Made by a program: the position numbers and the translations under genes
Shown here: positions 42,479 to 51,436 of the stretch, one piece after another
How the letters are laid out: each line of letters opens with the position of its first letter
How positions within the stretch are numbered: the first letter of the stretch is position 1
Source: Microbacterium sp. H1-D42
Lineage (GTDB): Bacteria; Actinomycetota; Actinomycetes; Actinomycetales; Microbacteriaceae
Assembly: GCF_022637555.1 (NCBI RefSeq)
Contig: NZ_CP093342.1
Location: forward strand, 2,976,001-3,040,000
Length of the DNA stretch: 64,000 nucleotides
Direction of reading: 5' to 3'
Notes under the pieces: model-generated
Seen by the model: only the letters and a program-made list of their open reading frames with translations
What the model was told of the DNA's origin: nothing
Database searches by the model: none

Positions 42479-43978
42479 TCACGCGACGACCTCTTCGTCC
42501 ATGGCGAGCGCCAGAATGTTCTCTTCGGTGGCTTCGGCGCGGGGCAGCTCGCCCGTGATCGTGCCGTGTGCCATCACATAGATGCGATCCGAGACGCCGA
42601 GCACTTCGGGCAGCTCGCTCGAGACCACGATGACCGCGACACCCTCGTGGGCGAGCTGGTCGATGATGCCGTAGATCTCGGACTTCGCACCGACGTCGAT
42701 GCCTCGGGTCGGCTCGTCCAGCAGCAGCAGCTTCGGCTTCGCAGCCAGCCACCGGGCGAGCACGACCTTCTGCTGGTTGCCGCCCGAGAGGTTGCCGACC
42801 AGCTGCTCGCTGGACGGCGTGCGGATGCGCAGTCGATCGATGTACTCGTCGGCGAGCGCGCGTTCGGCACGGTCCCGGACGAAGATCCAGCGCGACAGCG
42901 ACTTGAGCACCACCAGGGCGGTGTTGTCGCGGACGGAGCGCTGCAGCAGCAGCGCTTCGGCCTTGCGTTCCTCGGGTGCGAAGCCGACGCCGGCGCGGAT
43001 GCTGTCACCTGGCTGCCTGATGCGGCGGACCTCGCCTGCGATGCGGATCTCACCTGCGGTGATGGCGTAGTCGCCGGCGATGGTCTTCATCAGCTCACTG
43101 CGCCCTGCACCGACCAGACCCGCGATGCCGACGACCTCTCCGGCGCGCACCTTCAGGTCGATGCCGTCGACGAACTGGTTCTTCACGCCACTCAGTTCGA
43201 GCACGACGTCTCCCAGCGGTGCCGGCACCCGGTGGAAGAACTGGCTCAGGTCGCGACCGACCATCATGCGCACCAGCTCGTCGTGATCGGTCTCGTCGAC
43301 GCGCTTGGTGCCGACGTAACCGCCGTCACGCAGCACGGTGATGCGATCGGCGAGCTGGAAGATCTCGCCCATGCGGTGCGAGACGTACGCGATCGCGACG
43401 CCGTCGGCCTTCAGGCGCCGGATCATCGCGAACAGCAGATGCACTTCCTCGTCACCCAGCGACGAGGTCGGCTCGTCGAAGCAGATGATCTTCGGTCGCG
43501 CGATCACTGCGCGCATGATCTCGACGATCTGACGCTGTGCGGGTGAGAGGTCGTTGCCGATCGTCTCGGGACGGATGACGCGGTCGAAGCCCCAGCGGCG
43601 AAGCTCCTCCTCGGCGCGGGCGAGCAGTTCGCGTCTCTTGTAGGGCAGCGCCCCCAGAGCGCCGACGTAGATGTTCTCCGCGACCGACACCCAGGGCACG
43701 ATCTCGGGTTCCTGTGCGATCACGCGCAGGCCGGCGCTGTGCGAATCGGCGGGGTCGGAGAAATGGACGGGTTCGCCGTCGATGGCGAGCTCGCCCTCGT
43801 CGGGGCGGTAGTCGCCGTTGAGGATCTTCAGGAGCGTGGACTTGCCCGCCCCGTTCTCGCCCATCAGGGCGGTGACCTCTCCAGCATGCAGTGTGAGCTC
43901 GACGCCACGCAGTGCGCGCACCGGGCCGAAGTTCTTGGTGATGCCGCTCGCGCTCAGCGCGACGGTTTCGTCGGACAT
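42479..43978 (-). CDS. Monosaccharide ABC transporter tandem ATPase (AraG/RbsA-like)
   Basis: A 499-aa protein with two nucleotide-binding domains. The first is canonical: Walker A GENGAGKST, signature LSPAQRQIVEIM, Walker B IICFDEPTSSL. The second is the degenerate RbsA type: GLVGAGRSEL in place of Walker A, signature LSGGNQQK, LLLLDEPTRGIDVG. ATG 43978 has GAGGAGAG upstream. It energises the importer with the permease at 41415. Confidence 0.92.
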   Translation of the reverse strand: MSDETVALSASGITKNFGPVRALRGVELTLHAGEVTALMGENGAGKSTLLKILNGDYRPDEGELAIDGEPVHFSDPADSHSAGLRVIAQEPEIVPWVSVAENIYVGALGALPYKRRELLARAEEELRRWGFDRVIRPETIGNDLSPAQRQIVEIMRAVIARPKIICFDEPTSSLGDEEVHLLFAMIRRLKADGVAIAYVSHRMGEIFQLADRITVLRDGGYVGTKRVDETDHDELVRMMVGRDLSQFFHRVPAPLGDVVLELSGVKNQFVDGIDLKVRAGEVVGIAGLVGAGRSELMKTIAGDYAITAGEIRIAGEVRRIRQPGDSIRAGVGFAPEERKAEALLLQRSVRDNTALVVLKSLSRWIFVRDRAERALADEYIDRLRIRTPSSEQLVGNLSGGNQQKVVLARWLAAKPKLLLLDEPTRGIDVGAKSEIYGIIDQLAHEGVAVIVVSSELPEVLGVSDRIYVMAHGTITGELPRAEATEENILALAMDEEVVA

Positions 43979-44054
43979 GTCCGCTCTCCTCATCATCGGG
44001 AAGGATGGGAACGCTCGGGTGGGCACGCTGCGCATGCCCACCCGAGCGACGGGA

Positions 44055-45101
44055 TCAGGTGCAGACGACGCCTGCGGTCTCCCAATTGGTGGAGTTGACG
44101 ATCTCGGTGTTCGCGATCGACTTGGCGGGAAGGTCGACGCCGTTGCGGATCTTGTCGACCATCGAGTTCACGGCGGTCTTGCCGACCTCGACGCCCGAGA
44201 TGAACAGGGCCGCCTTGTTGCCCGTCTCCTGTCCTGCTGCCCAGTCCTTGCAGGTCAGGTACGCGCCGAGGCCGACGCCGGCGATGTCTGCCGGGGCGAC
44301 GCCGCTGTTCTGCAGGGCGGTGACGATGCCGGTCTCGTTCTCGTCGTTGCAGCCCCAGACGATCCAGTGCTTCACGCCGGCGTTCGCGGTGATGATCGCA
44401 CCGGCCTTGTCCTGAGCGTCGGTCGCGGAGTTGTCGGTGCCCACGGTGATGACCTCGGGACCATCCGGCACCGCCTTCGAGAACGAGTCGACTGCGCCGT
44501 CGACGCGCTGCGTGCAGACCGAGAGGTCCTCCTTCAGACCGGAGAGGATGCGGGTGTCAGCGGCAGCCCAGCCCGCCTCCTTGTAGAGTCGCGCGGCCTC
44601 TTCACCCACCTTGTTGCCCATCGACGTCCCGTCGAAGCCCGCGAACGGCGCCTCGACGCCAGCACTGTCCTTGATCGTGTCATCGGCCGCCATGATCGGG
44701 ATGCCGGCGTCCTTCGCCAGCTGCAGCACCTGCGGGCCGATCTGCTGGTCGGGCACCACGATGATGATGCCGTCAACGCCCTGGGCGATCGCAGATTCCA
44801 CCTCGGAGATGGCCTTGTTCGAGTCGGTGCCGAGGTCGACCACATTGACGGTGACGTCACCGGCCTCGTCAGCGGCCTGCTTGCCTCCATCGGCCTCATC
44901 GATGAAGTACTGCTGGTCACCCTGCTTCTGCAGGAACGCGATCGTGATGGGGCCGTCCTTCGGACCGGCAGCAGGGCCGTCGTCCCCGGCCGGTTCCTCC
45001 ATGCCGGACGAACAGGCGCTGAGTGCGACCAGTGCGATCGCGGCGACACCGGCAGTGGCGATGTGACGCCAGCGTCCTCGGGCTGTGTGCTGATGCTTCA
45101 T
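44055..45101 (-). CDS. Sugar-binding lipoprotein, AraF-like
   Basis: A 348-aa periplasmic-binding-type lipoprotein with signal peptide and lipobox LSAC. By eye the mature domain follows E. coli AraF more closely than RbsB: FLQKQGDQQYF near the start, VPDQQIGPQVLQLAKDAGIPIMAADD, and VKHWIVWGCNDENETGIVTALQ near residue 240. This suggests L-arabinose or a similar aldose as ligand. GAAGGAA lies before the ATG at 45101. It is the first gene of the araFGH-like operon behind operators C1 and C2. Confidence 0.85.
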   Translation of the reverse strand: MKHQHTARGRWRHIATAGVAAIALVALSACSSGMEEPAGDDGPAAGPKDGPITIAFLQKQGDQQYFIDEADGGKQAADEAGDVTVNVVDLGTDSNKAISEVESAIAQGVDGIIIVVPDQQIGPQVLQLAKDAGIPIMAADDTIKDSAGVEAPFAGFDGTSMGNKVGEEAARLYKEAGWAAADTRILSGLKEDLSVCTQRVDGAVDSFSKAVPDGPEVITVGTDNSATDAQDKAGAIITANAGVKHWIVWGCNDENETGIVTALQNSGVAPADIAGVGLGAYLTCKDWAAGQETGNKAALFISGVEVGKTAVNSMVDKIRNGVDLPAKSIANTEIVNSTNWETAGVVCT

Positions 45102-45167
45102 TGCATTCCTTCTCTTCATCGAGGCCCTCCACGAGTGAGGGCATGCCGTGCGCAAAGCGCTGAACAT

Positions 45168-45195
45168 ATAATATGCATAATCAACTTCTATGCAA
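45168..45195 (-). promoter_or_regulatory. Promoter of the AraF-like importer operon
   Basis: On the minus strand, TTGCAT (45195-45190), a 16-bp spacer and TATTAT (45173-45168) form a plausible sigma-70 promoter, downstream of the two LacI operators. Confidence 0.5.
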
Positions 45196-45213
45196 ACCTC
45201 GGAAATGCCCATG

Positions 45214-45227
45214 TGTCAACGTCGACA
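45214..45227. promoter_or_regulatory. LacI operator C1
   Basis: TGTCAACGTCGACA matches TGTnnACGTnnACA and is palindromic apart from one base pair. It lies in the divergent region between the araF-like gene and the arabinonate dehydratase gene. Confidence 0.8.
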
Positions 45228-45236
45228 TATCCGATG

Positions 45237-45250
45237 TGTCTACGTTGACA
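45237..45250. promoter_or_regulatory. LacI operator C2
   Basis: TGTCTACGTTGACA matches TGTnnACGTnnACA. Its centre is 23 bp from C1 and it lies about 35 bp upstream of the dehydratase ATG, so it could act on both divergent promoters. Confidence 0.8.
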
Positions 45251-45283
45251 TACGTTGCGGAATAAGGAAAGAGGAACATCTCC

Positions 45284-47020
45284 ATGAGTGCGCGGAATAT
45301 CGGATCCACCGGCCGCCGGTCCAGCGAATGGCTGGGTGACGGCGGCAAGGCCGGCTTCATCGCGCGCCATCATCTGCGGCAGGAAGGGCTGGCTTCCCGC
45401 CAGCTCGACGGTCGGCCGGTGATCGGCATCGCCAACACCTGGTCAGAGCTGACCCCCTGCAACGCGCACCTGCGCACGCTGGCCGACTCGGTGCGACGGG
45501 GCATCCAGACCGCCGGCGGGCTCGCGCTCGAGTTCCCCGTGCTCTCGATCGGAGAGCCGTTCATGCGCCCGTCGTCGATGCTCTACCGCAACATGATGGC
45601 GATGGAGCTCGAAGAGCTCTGCCGCGCCAACCCGCTGGATGCCGTCGTCGTCCTCACCGGCTGCGACAAGACCACACCGGCCGCGCTGATGGCGCTCGCC
45701 AGCGTCGACATCCCCTCGATCATCCTCACCGGCGGCCCGATGCTGAACGGCCGATTCCGCGGCCGGGTGGTCGGCAGCGGCACTGACATCTGGCGCATGA
45801 CAGAGGCGCTGCGCGCCGGCGAGATCGACGCGGCCGAGTTCACCGAATTCGAGAGCTGCCTGAACCGCTCGGCCGGTCACTGCATGACGATGGGCACGGC
45901 ATCCACCATGGCGAGCCTGACCGAGGCACTCGGGATGCAGCTGCCTGGCGCCGCCGCGCTGCCCGCCGTCGACTCGCGCCGAGCAGTGCTCGCCGAGGAC
46001 ACCGGAGTGCGGGCCGTCGAGCTCGCCGAGGAGGGCCTGCGTCCGTCGGCGATCATGACGCGCGAGGCGGTCGAGAACGCCCTCGTGGTGTCGGCTGCGT
46101 GCGGCGGCTCGACCAACGCCGTGCTGCACATGCTGGCGATCGCCGGCAGACTCGGCGTTCCGCTCACCCTCGACGACATCGATGAGGTCAGCCGGCGCGT
46201 GCCGCTGCTGGTCGACCTGATGCCGAGCGGCCGCTTTCTGATGGAGGAGTTCGCATACGCCGGCGGCGTGCCCGCCCTGATGCGCGAGTTGGGCGACCTG
46301 CTGCACACCGAGGCGATCACCGTCACCGGCCGCCCTCTGGCAGAGAGCATCGCTGCGGCGCGCAACGATGGTCCCGAGGTCATCCGCCCCCTGCGCAACC
46401 CGGTGCAGCCAGCGGGCTCCGGCACCGCAGTACTGCGCGGCAACTTGGCCCCCGACGGCGCCGTCATCAAGGTGAGCGCCGCCGACCCCGCCCTGCTCTC
46501 GCACACCGGTCCGGCGCTGGTGTTCGACTCGGTCGCCGAGTATCACGCGGTGGCGGACGACCCCGACCTCGACGTCACCGCCGACACCGTGCTGATCGTG
46601 CGCAACTGCGGGCCGAAGGGGTACCCCGGCATGCCTGAGGTCGGCAACCTTCCGCTGCCGCGCAAGCTGCTCGAGCAGGGCGTGCGTGATCTGGTGCGGA
46701 TCTCGGATGCCAGGATGAGCGGCACGGCGTACGGCGCCTGCGTTCTGCACGTCGCGCCCGAATCCGCCGCCGGCGGGCCGCTCGGCCTGGTGCGCACCGG
46801 CGACCTGGTGCGCCTGGACGTACCGGGGCGGCGCCTTGACATGCTCGTCCCCGACGATGAGCTCGCCACCCGCGAGGCCGAGACGACGCCGACCCTGCCG
46901 CCAGCCGAGCGCGGGTGGACGAGGCTGCACATCGAGCACGTGCTGCAGGCCGACCGTGGTGTCGACCTCGACTTCCTGGTCGGCTCCAGCGGCGATGCGC
47001 CCGCCGGAACCCCTTTCTGA
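45284..47020 (+). CDS. L-arabinonate-type dehydratase (IlvD/Edd family)
   Basis: A 578-aa Fe-S dehydratase. Cluster cysteines are in NTWSELTPCNAH and LTGCDKTTPA, and AACGGSTN carries the third. RISDARMSGTAYGACVLH near the C-terminus is typical of sugar-acid members. The protein aligns by eye along its length with the L-arabinonate dehydratase of Rhizobium (579 aa), converting L-arabinonate to 2-keto-3-deoxyarabinonate. D-xylonate, D-galactonate or L-fuconate are possible alternative substrates. AAAGAGGAA precedes the ATG. Confidence 0.85.
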   Translation: MSARNIGSTGRRSSEWLGDGGKAGFIARHHLRQEGLASRQLDGRPVIGIANTWSELTPCNAHLRTLADSVRRGIQTAGGLALEFPVLSIGEPFMRPSSMLYRNMMAMELEELCRANPLDAVVVLTGCDKTTPAALMALASVDIPSIILTGGPMLNGRFRGRVVGSGTDIWRMTEALRAGEIDAAEFTEFESCLNRSAGHCMTMGTASTMASLTEALGMQLPGAAALPAVDSRRAVLAEDTGVRAVELAEEGLRPSAIMTREAVENALVVSAACGGSTNAVLHMLAIAGRLGVPLTLDDIDEVSRRVPLLVDLMPSGRFLMEEFAYAGGVPALMRELGDLLHTEAITVTGRPLAESIAAARNDGPEVIRPLRNPVQPAGSGTAVLRGNLAPDGAVIKVSAADPALLSHTGPALVFDSVAEYHAVADDPDLDVTADTVLIVRNCGPKGYPGMPEVGNLPLPRKLLEQGVRDLVRISDARMSGTAYGACVLHVAPESAAGGPLGLVRTGDLVRLDVPGRRLDMLVPDDELATREAETTPTLPPAERGWTRLHIEHVLQADRGVDLDFLVGSSGDAPAGTPF

Positions 47021-47055
47021 CAGCATCCGATCCGCCCTCCCCTCGAAGGAGAATC

Positions 47056-48030
47056 ATGACCACTCCCGCTCCTCACAGCGCCATCCGCGTGCACAGCGCC
47101 GTCCGAGTGCGCGGCGTCTGCCCTGTCGTCGAGACGCCGTTCACCGCCGACGACGAGGTCGACTTCGATGCGTTCCGCTCCCTGGCCCGCCACTTGGCGG
47201 CCACCGGCGTGCGCAGCGTGATGTTCCCCGGTTTCGCGAGTGAGTTCTACAAGCTCACCGATGCCGAGCGCGATCAGCTGACGGTGATCCTCATCGACGA
47301 GATGCATGCCGCCGGAGACGTCATCGTCGTGGCATCCGTCCCCGACCACTCCACCCGCGTGGCCGTCGATCGCGCACGCCGCGCCGTGGAGCTCGGCGCG
47401 GACATGATCAACATCCTGCCGCCGCACGCGCACGGTCCGAGCGTCGCCGCAGTGCGTGCGCATGTCAGCGCGGTGCTCGAGGCCATCGCGCCGGTACCCG
47501 CGATCCTGCAGTACGCGCCGGCGCAGACCGGCACGGCGCTCGACGCCGACATCATCGCGCGCATGGCGGCCGAGAATTCGAACCTCGTGCAGGTGAAGGT
47601 CGAGTCCGCTCCCCCCGGCCGGCTGATCAGCGCGCTGCGCGAGGCCGCGCCGCAGCTGTCGTGCGTGGTCGGTCACGCCGGTGTGCAGTTCATCGACGCG
47701 CTGCGCCGCGGCGCGGTCGGCGTGCAGCCGGGCTGCTCCTTTCCCGAGCTGTACCTGCGCGTGTGGTCACTGTGGCAGGAGGGTGAGTCGGATGCTGCCG
47801 CGCGCCTGCACACGCGGATGATCCCGTACCTGTCGTACTGGATGCAATCGGTCGAGCTGATCATCGCGGCTGAGAAGGAGATCTCACGCCGGCGCGGTCT
47901 GATCCCGACAGCCGCCTGCCGCGCGCCGGCCAGGGCGCTGGATGCCGAAGAGCTGAGCATGATCGATCGCTTCTCCGAGGAGTTCGCGGCGGAGTTGAGC
48001 GGCGCTGCGCCGCCGACGACGCCGCTGTGA
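47056..48030 (+). CDS. DHDPS/NAL-family 2-keto-3-deoxy sugar acid aldolase or dehydratase
   Basis: A 324-aa class I TIM-barrel enzyme. The catalytic Tyr lies in LQYAPAQTG and the Schiff-base Lys in QVKVESAPPG. FPGFASEFYKLTDAER replaces the GTTGE substrate loop of DHDPS, which indicates a different substrate. Following the arabinonate dehydratase by 36 bases, it most likely acts on 2-keto-3-deoxyarabinonate, either cleaving it to pyruvate and glycolaldehyde or dehydrating it to alpha-ketoglutarate semialdehyde. The sequence alone does not decide. AAGGAGAA precedes the ATG. Confidence 0.82.
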   Translation: MTTPAPHSAIRVHSAVRVRGVCPVVETPFTADDEVDFDAFRSLARHLAATGVRSVMFPGFASEFYKLTDAERDQLTVILIDEMHAAGDVIVVASVPDHSTRVAVDRARRAVELGADMINILPPHAHGPSVAAVRAHVSAVLEAIAPVPAILQYAPAQTGTALDADIIARMAAENSNLVQVKVESAPPGRLISALREAAPQLSCVVGHAGVQFIDALRRGAVGVQPGCSFPELYLRVWSLWQEGESDAAARLHTRMIPYLSYWMQSVELIIAAEKEISRRRGLIPTAACRAPARALDAEELSMIDRFSEEFAAELSGAAPPTTPL

Positions 48031-48043
48031 AATCATCGAGACT

Positions 48044-48778
48044 GTGCTGAACTCTCCCGCAGGCGCTGCCCGCCGTCGCTCCACACCGCGGGGCCTGCAC
48101 GGCGAGGTTCTCACCGTGCTCGGGCGGCGGATCGTCAGGGGCGAGCTCGCAGAGGGCGCAGCCATCGACGTCGAGCAGGTCATGGCCGAGTTCGGCGTCA
48201 GCCGCACGGTCGTGCGGGAGGCGCTGCGCGTACTGGCTGCCAAGGGGCTGGTCGGCGCGCGTCCCCGGGTCGGCACCTACGTCGCCGAACGCAGCGGGTG
48301 GCTGCTGCTCGACACCGACATCATGCAGTGGCGCACCGACGGCGAACCCGATCCCCGCCTCGTTCGCGAGCTGGACCAGGTACGAGGAATGATCGAACCG
48401 GCGGCGGCCGCGGCAGCTGCTTCGCACTGTTCACCTGAGGATGCCGACAAGCTGCGTCAGGCGTTCGAGCGCCTCTTGGCAACCGATGCCGCCGATCATG
48501 AGGCGCACGTCACCGCCGACCTCGACTTCCACCTCGCCATCCTCGCGATCAGCGGCAACGAGCTGCTCACGCACTTCGAGGTCGTGCTCGAACCGGCGAT
48601 GCGCGCCAGGCACACGCTGGCTTTCGAGTCCGGCGTCTCACCGCACTTCGTCGGACTGCATCGCGCCGTGTTCGACGCGATCATCGCCCGCGATCCTGAG
48701 GGCGCCCGCACCGCGATGGTCAGGCTGATCGCGCAGGCCACCGAGCAGATCGCCGAGATCCTCGACGGCGACGCCTGA
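48044..48778 (+). CDS. GntR-family regulator, FCD subfamily
   Basis: A 244-aa FadR-type regulator starting at GTG 48044. The winged helix is VEQVMAEFGVSRTVVREALRVLAAKGLV and the FCD metal-site region is LDFHLAILAISGNELL. It follows the DHDPS-family gene by 13 bases and is probably in the same operon, giving a second, metabolite-level control on the pentose branch beside LacI. WLLLDTDIMQWR after the wing resembles the GntR at 25252. Confidence 0.87.
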   Translation: MLNSPAGAARRRSTPRGLHGEVLTVLGRRIVRGELAEGAAIDVEQVMAEFGVSRTVVREALRVLAAKGLVGARPRVGTYVAERSGWLLLDTDIMQWRTDGEPDPRLVRELDQVRGMIEPAAAAAAASHCSPEDADKLRQAFERLLATDAADHEAHVTADLDFHLAILAISGNELLTHFEVVLEPAMRARHTLAFESGVSPHFVGLHRAVFDAIIARDPEGARTAMVRLIAQATEQIAEILDGDA

Positions 48779-48791
48779 TGCGGCTGCGCGC

Positions 48792-49670
48792 ATGACCGTC
48801 ATCCTTCGGGCATCCGACGGCGCGTTGCAGGTCGTGATCGAGCCGGAGCAGGGCGGTCGGATCACGTCGATTCGCGGCACCGGCCGCGAATGGCTGGCTC
48901 CAGCATCTCCCCGCGATCCGGCGACCGGATTCAGCGACGCCGGCAGCGGCGGCTGGGACGAGGTCGCGCCGACCGTCGCCGCGTGCCGGCTGCCATCCGG
49001 GCGCGAACTGCCGGATCACGGGGACATCTGGCGGTTGCCGTGGTCGGTGCTCGACTCCGGCATCGAGCACTGCACGATGTCCGTCGCGCTCACGAGCCTG
49101 CCGCTCACGCTGACCCGGACGATCGTCGTCGCGCCCGACCGGGTGCGACTGAAGTACTCCACCGAATCCAGCGGCGCCGAGGCCAGCGGCGCCGAGTCCA
49201 GCGACAGTGGCGTGCCTCTGCTGTGGTCAGCGCACCCGCTGTTCGCAGCTCACCCTGGCACGCGCATCGAGACCGATGCCACCATGATCACCGAGGACTT
49301 CCCGCGCGCCGGGCTGTCTGTCGAGTGGGCGGGGGCACTCGCGATCGACGACGTGAGCGGCGCGCAGAAGTGGTTCGCGTCGGATGCCAGTGTCGCTCGC
49401 ATCCGCCATGCCGACGGCAGCCTGTTGGAGATGACCTGGTCGTCGGCGACGCTCCCCCGGCTCGGGCTGTTCTGGGACACCGGCGTGTTCGAGCCGCATC
49501 CGGTCGTGGCCCTCGAGCCCACGACCGGCCGCCGCGACGATGCCTCGGCGATCATCGACGAGCTCCCCCGGGTGGGTCCGAGGCAAGCACTGCAGTGGTG
49601 GGTCGAGCTCAGAGTTCGACGGGCGGAGCAGGCTCCGCCTCTGCCACCTCGGGGTGACGGGCGAGGTTGA
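48792..49670 (+). CDS. Aldose 1-epimerase family protein
   Basis: A 292-aa galactose-mutarotase-fold protein. The supporting regions are EQGGRITSIRGTGREWLAP, DHGDIWRLPW (catalytic His candidate), WSAHPLFAAHPGTRIE and FWDTGVFEPHPVVALEPTTGRRDD. A short low-complexity insert SSGAEASGAESSDSG near residue 128 is made of a repeated GAE-S unit. It is the last gene of the arabinonate operon and may interconvert anomers of arabinose or galactose. Its last 62 bases overlap the convergent metS gene. Confidence 0.82.
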   Translation: MTVILRASDGALQVVIEPEQGGRITSIRGTGREWLAPASPRDPATGFSDAGSGGWDEVAPTVAACRLPSGRELPDHGDIWRLPWSVLDSGIEHCTMSVALTSLPLTLTRTIVVAPDRVRLKYSTESSGAEASGAESSDSGVPLLWSAHPLFAAHPGTRIETDATMITEDFPRAGLSVEWAGALAIDDVSGAQKWFASDASVARIRHADGSLLEMTWSSATLPRLGLFWDTGVFEPHPVVALEPTTGRRDDASAIIDELPRVGPRQALQWWVELRVRRAEQAPPLPPRGDGRG

Positions 49671-49743
49671 TGATCGCGGCGATGAGGCCTCCCCAGACGG
49701 TGACCATCGCGATGATCATCATGATGACGGCGGCAGTGGTCAT
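49609..49743 (-). CDS. metS: MetS-type small subunit of methionine/alanine importer
   Basis: A 44-aa membrane peptide beginning MTTAAVIMMIIAMVTVWGG: one transmembrane helix (residues about 4-26), a short NLARHPE motif and an acidic/proline tail. Size, sequence and position directly after the transporter gene (ATGA overlap with its stop) match the small subunit MetS that Corynebacterium MetP requires for activity. It was too short for routine gene finding. Its C-terminal coding part is antisense to the end of the epimerase gene. Confidence 0.85.
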   Translation of the reverse strand: MTTAAVIMMIIAMVTVWGGLIAAIINLARHPEVAEAEPAPPVEL

Positions 49744-51368
49744 GCGCGTGCTCCGTTCTGCGTGGAGTCCGGCAGCCGCACGGCACCGGTCTCAGTGTCG
49801 GGTTGGTAGTTCTCCTCGACCAGGAACTCGTCGTATTCGGGGTCGTTCTTGGCGTGCGAGCGCCGGCTCCACGGCAACAGCGAGAGCAGCATCCCGACGA
49901 TGATCAATCCGATCGCCATGCCCCACCCGAAGATCCCGAGGAACCAGACCGGGTAGTCGCCGCCGCCGTACGGCGTGTTGATCTTCGTGATGATCTCGCT
50001 GATCAGCAGGTACCCGAGCACGAGCGGCGCGAGGGCGCCGACGAGCAGCATCCAGATCCAGCCGATCTTGAAGCTGGAGCGGCGGTTGAGGTGCTCGCGC
50101 AGCACCGGCAGCTTGTGCAGGATCCACGCGACGACGATGACGGCGACGAACGCGACGGCCATGATCCCGAAGGCGTTGACGAAGGCATCCGTCGTATCGA
50201 GCACCGCCAGCGCCGTCGTCGTCGAGAACAGCGCGATGGAAATGGCCGCGATCGGGATGGCCACCATGAGCGTGGTGCGGACCCGACCCCAGCCGAGCTT
50301 GTCCTGCAGCGCGGCGACGATCACCTCGAGCACCGAGATCAGCGAGGTGATGCCGGCGAACACCAGCGCACCGAAGAAGAGCACGCCGATGATCGAGCCG
50401 CCGGTGGCCTGCGAGACGATGGTCGGGAAGGCGATGAACGCGAGGCCGATACCCGAAGTCGCCACACCGGACACATCGGTTCCCGCCGCCTGCGCCATGA
50501 AGCCGAGGGCTGCGAACACGCCGAGCCCTGCGAGGATCTCGAAGCCCGAGTTGGCGAACGCGACGACCAGCCCGGATCCGGTGAGGTCGGTCTTGCGCTT
50601 GAGGTACGACGAGTACGTCACCATGATGCCGAACGCCACCGACAGCGAGAAGAAGATGTGCCCGTACGCCGATGCCCATACGCCCGGATCGGCGAGCGCC
50701 GCCCAGTTCGGCGTGAAGAAGGCGTTCAGCCCGTCCATCGCACCGGGCAGGAACAGCGCCTGCACGACGAGGGCCGCGAACATCACCGTGAGCAGAGGCA
50801 TGAGCACGACGTTCGCGCGGCCGATGCCGCGCTTGACGCCCAGGCCCATGATCACGATGACGACCACCCAGACCAGCACCAGAGGGATGCCCACCTGAGG
50901 CACGAACTGCGTCGAGACGCCGACCTCGGCGACGTTCCCCATCTGCAGGAACTCCTCGAAGAAGAAGGACTGCTCGTTGCCGGCGCCCCAACTCAGCTGC
51001 GCCGAGAACCAGGTGTACATGGCCGCCCACGCGATGATCACCGCGTAGTACGTGGCGATCACGACGCAGATCAGCACCTGCCACCAACCCAGCGGCTCGG
51101 CCGCGCGGTGCAGGCGGCGGAAGGCGAGCGGGGCCGATCCGCGGAAGCGGTGCCCGATCGCGTAGTCGAAGAACAGCAGCGGGATGCCGGCGGTCAGCAG
51201 CGCGCACAGGTACGGGATCAGGAACGCTCCACCACCGCCCTCGTACGCGACGTACGGAAAGCGCCAGATGTTGCCGAGGCCCACGGCAGAACCGATGGCC
51301 GAGAGGATGAAGACGTTGCGAGAGCCGAAAGCCTCGCGCCGTGGTGCTTGCGTCGTTGCGTTCGCCAT
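49740..51368 (-). CDS. metP: Sodium-dependent amino acid transporter (NSS family, MetP-like)
   Basis: A 542-aa NSS/SNF-family Na+ symporter with about twelve transmembrane segments. TM1 carries the sodium/substrate-site motif SAIGSAVGLGNIWRFPYVAYEGGGGAFLIPY. The following metS gene makes a methionine/alanine role likely, as in C. glutamicum MetPS. The C-terminal 45 residues are charged and cytoplasmic. Confidence 0.9.
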   Translation of the reverse strand: MANATTQAPRREAFGSRNVFILSAIGSAVGLGNIWRFPYVAYEGGGGAFLIPYLCALLTAGIPLLFFDYAIGHRFRGSAPLAFRRLHRAAEPLGWWQVLICVVIATYYAVIIAWAAMYTWFSAQLSWGAGNEQSFFFEEFLQMGNVAEVGVSTQFVPQVGIPLVLVWVVVIVIMGLGVKRGIGRANVVLMPLLTVMFAALVVQALFLPGAMDGLNAFFTPNWAALADPGVWASAYGHIFFSLSVAFGIMVTYSSYLKRKTDLTGSGLVVAFANSGFEILAGLGVFAALGFMAQAAGTDVSGVATSGIGLAFIAFPTIVSQATGGSIIGVLFFGALVFAGITSLISVLEVIVAALQDKLGWGRVRTTLMVAIPIAAISIALFSTTTALAVLDTTDAFVNAFGIMAVAFVAVIVVAWILHKLPVLREHLNRRSSFKIGWIWMLLVGALAPLVLGYLLISEIITKINTPYGGGDYPVWFLGIFGWGMAIGLIIVGMLLSLLPWSRRSHAKNDPEYDEFLVEENYQPDTETGAVRLPDSTQNGARA

Positions 51369-51436
51369 GCGGCCGAGACTACCTGAGCCTTCCCGCGGAT
51401 GTCAGTGCACCGCCGCGGCGTGCAGGAGCGTGGATG

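Noticed and set aside
45167..45172. Perfect TATAAT on the plus strand
   Set aside because: It lies about 110 bp upstream of the plus-strand dehydratase gene with the operators in between and no -35 at the right distance; the region works better as the -10 area of the minus-strand araF-like promoter.
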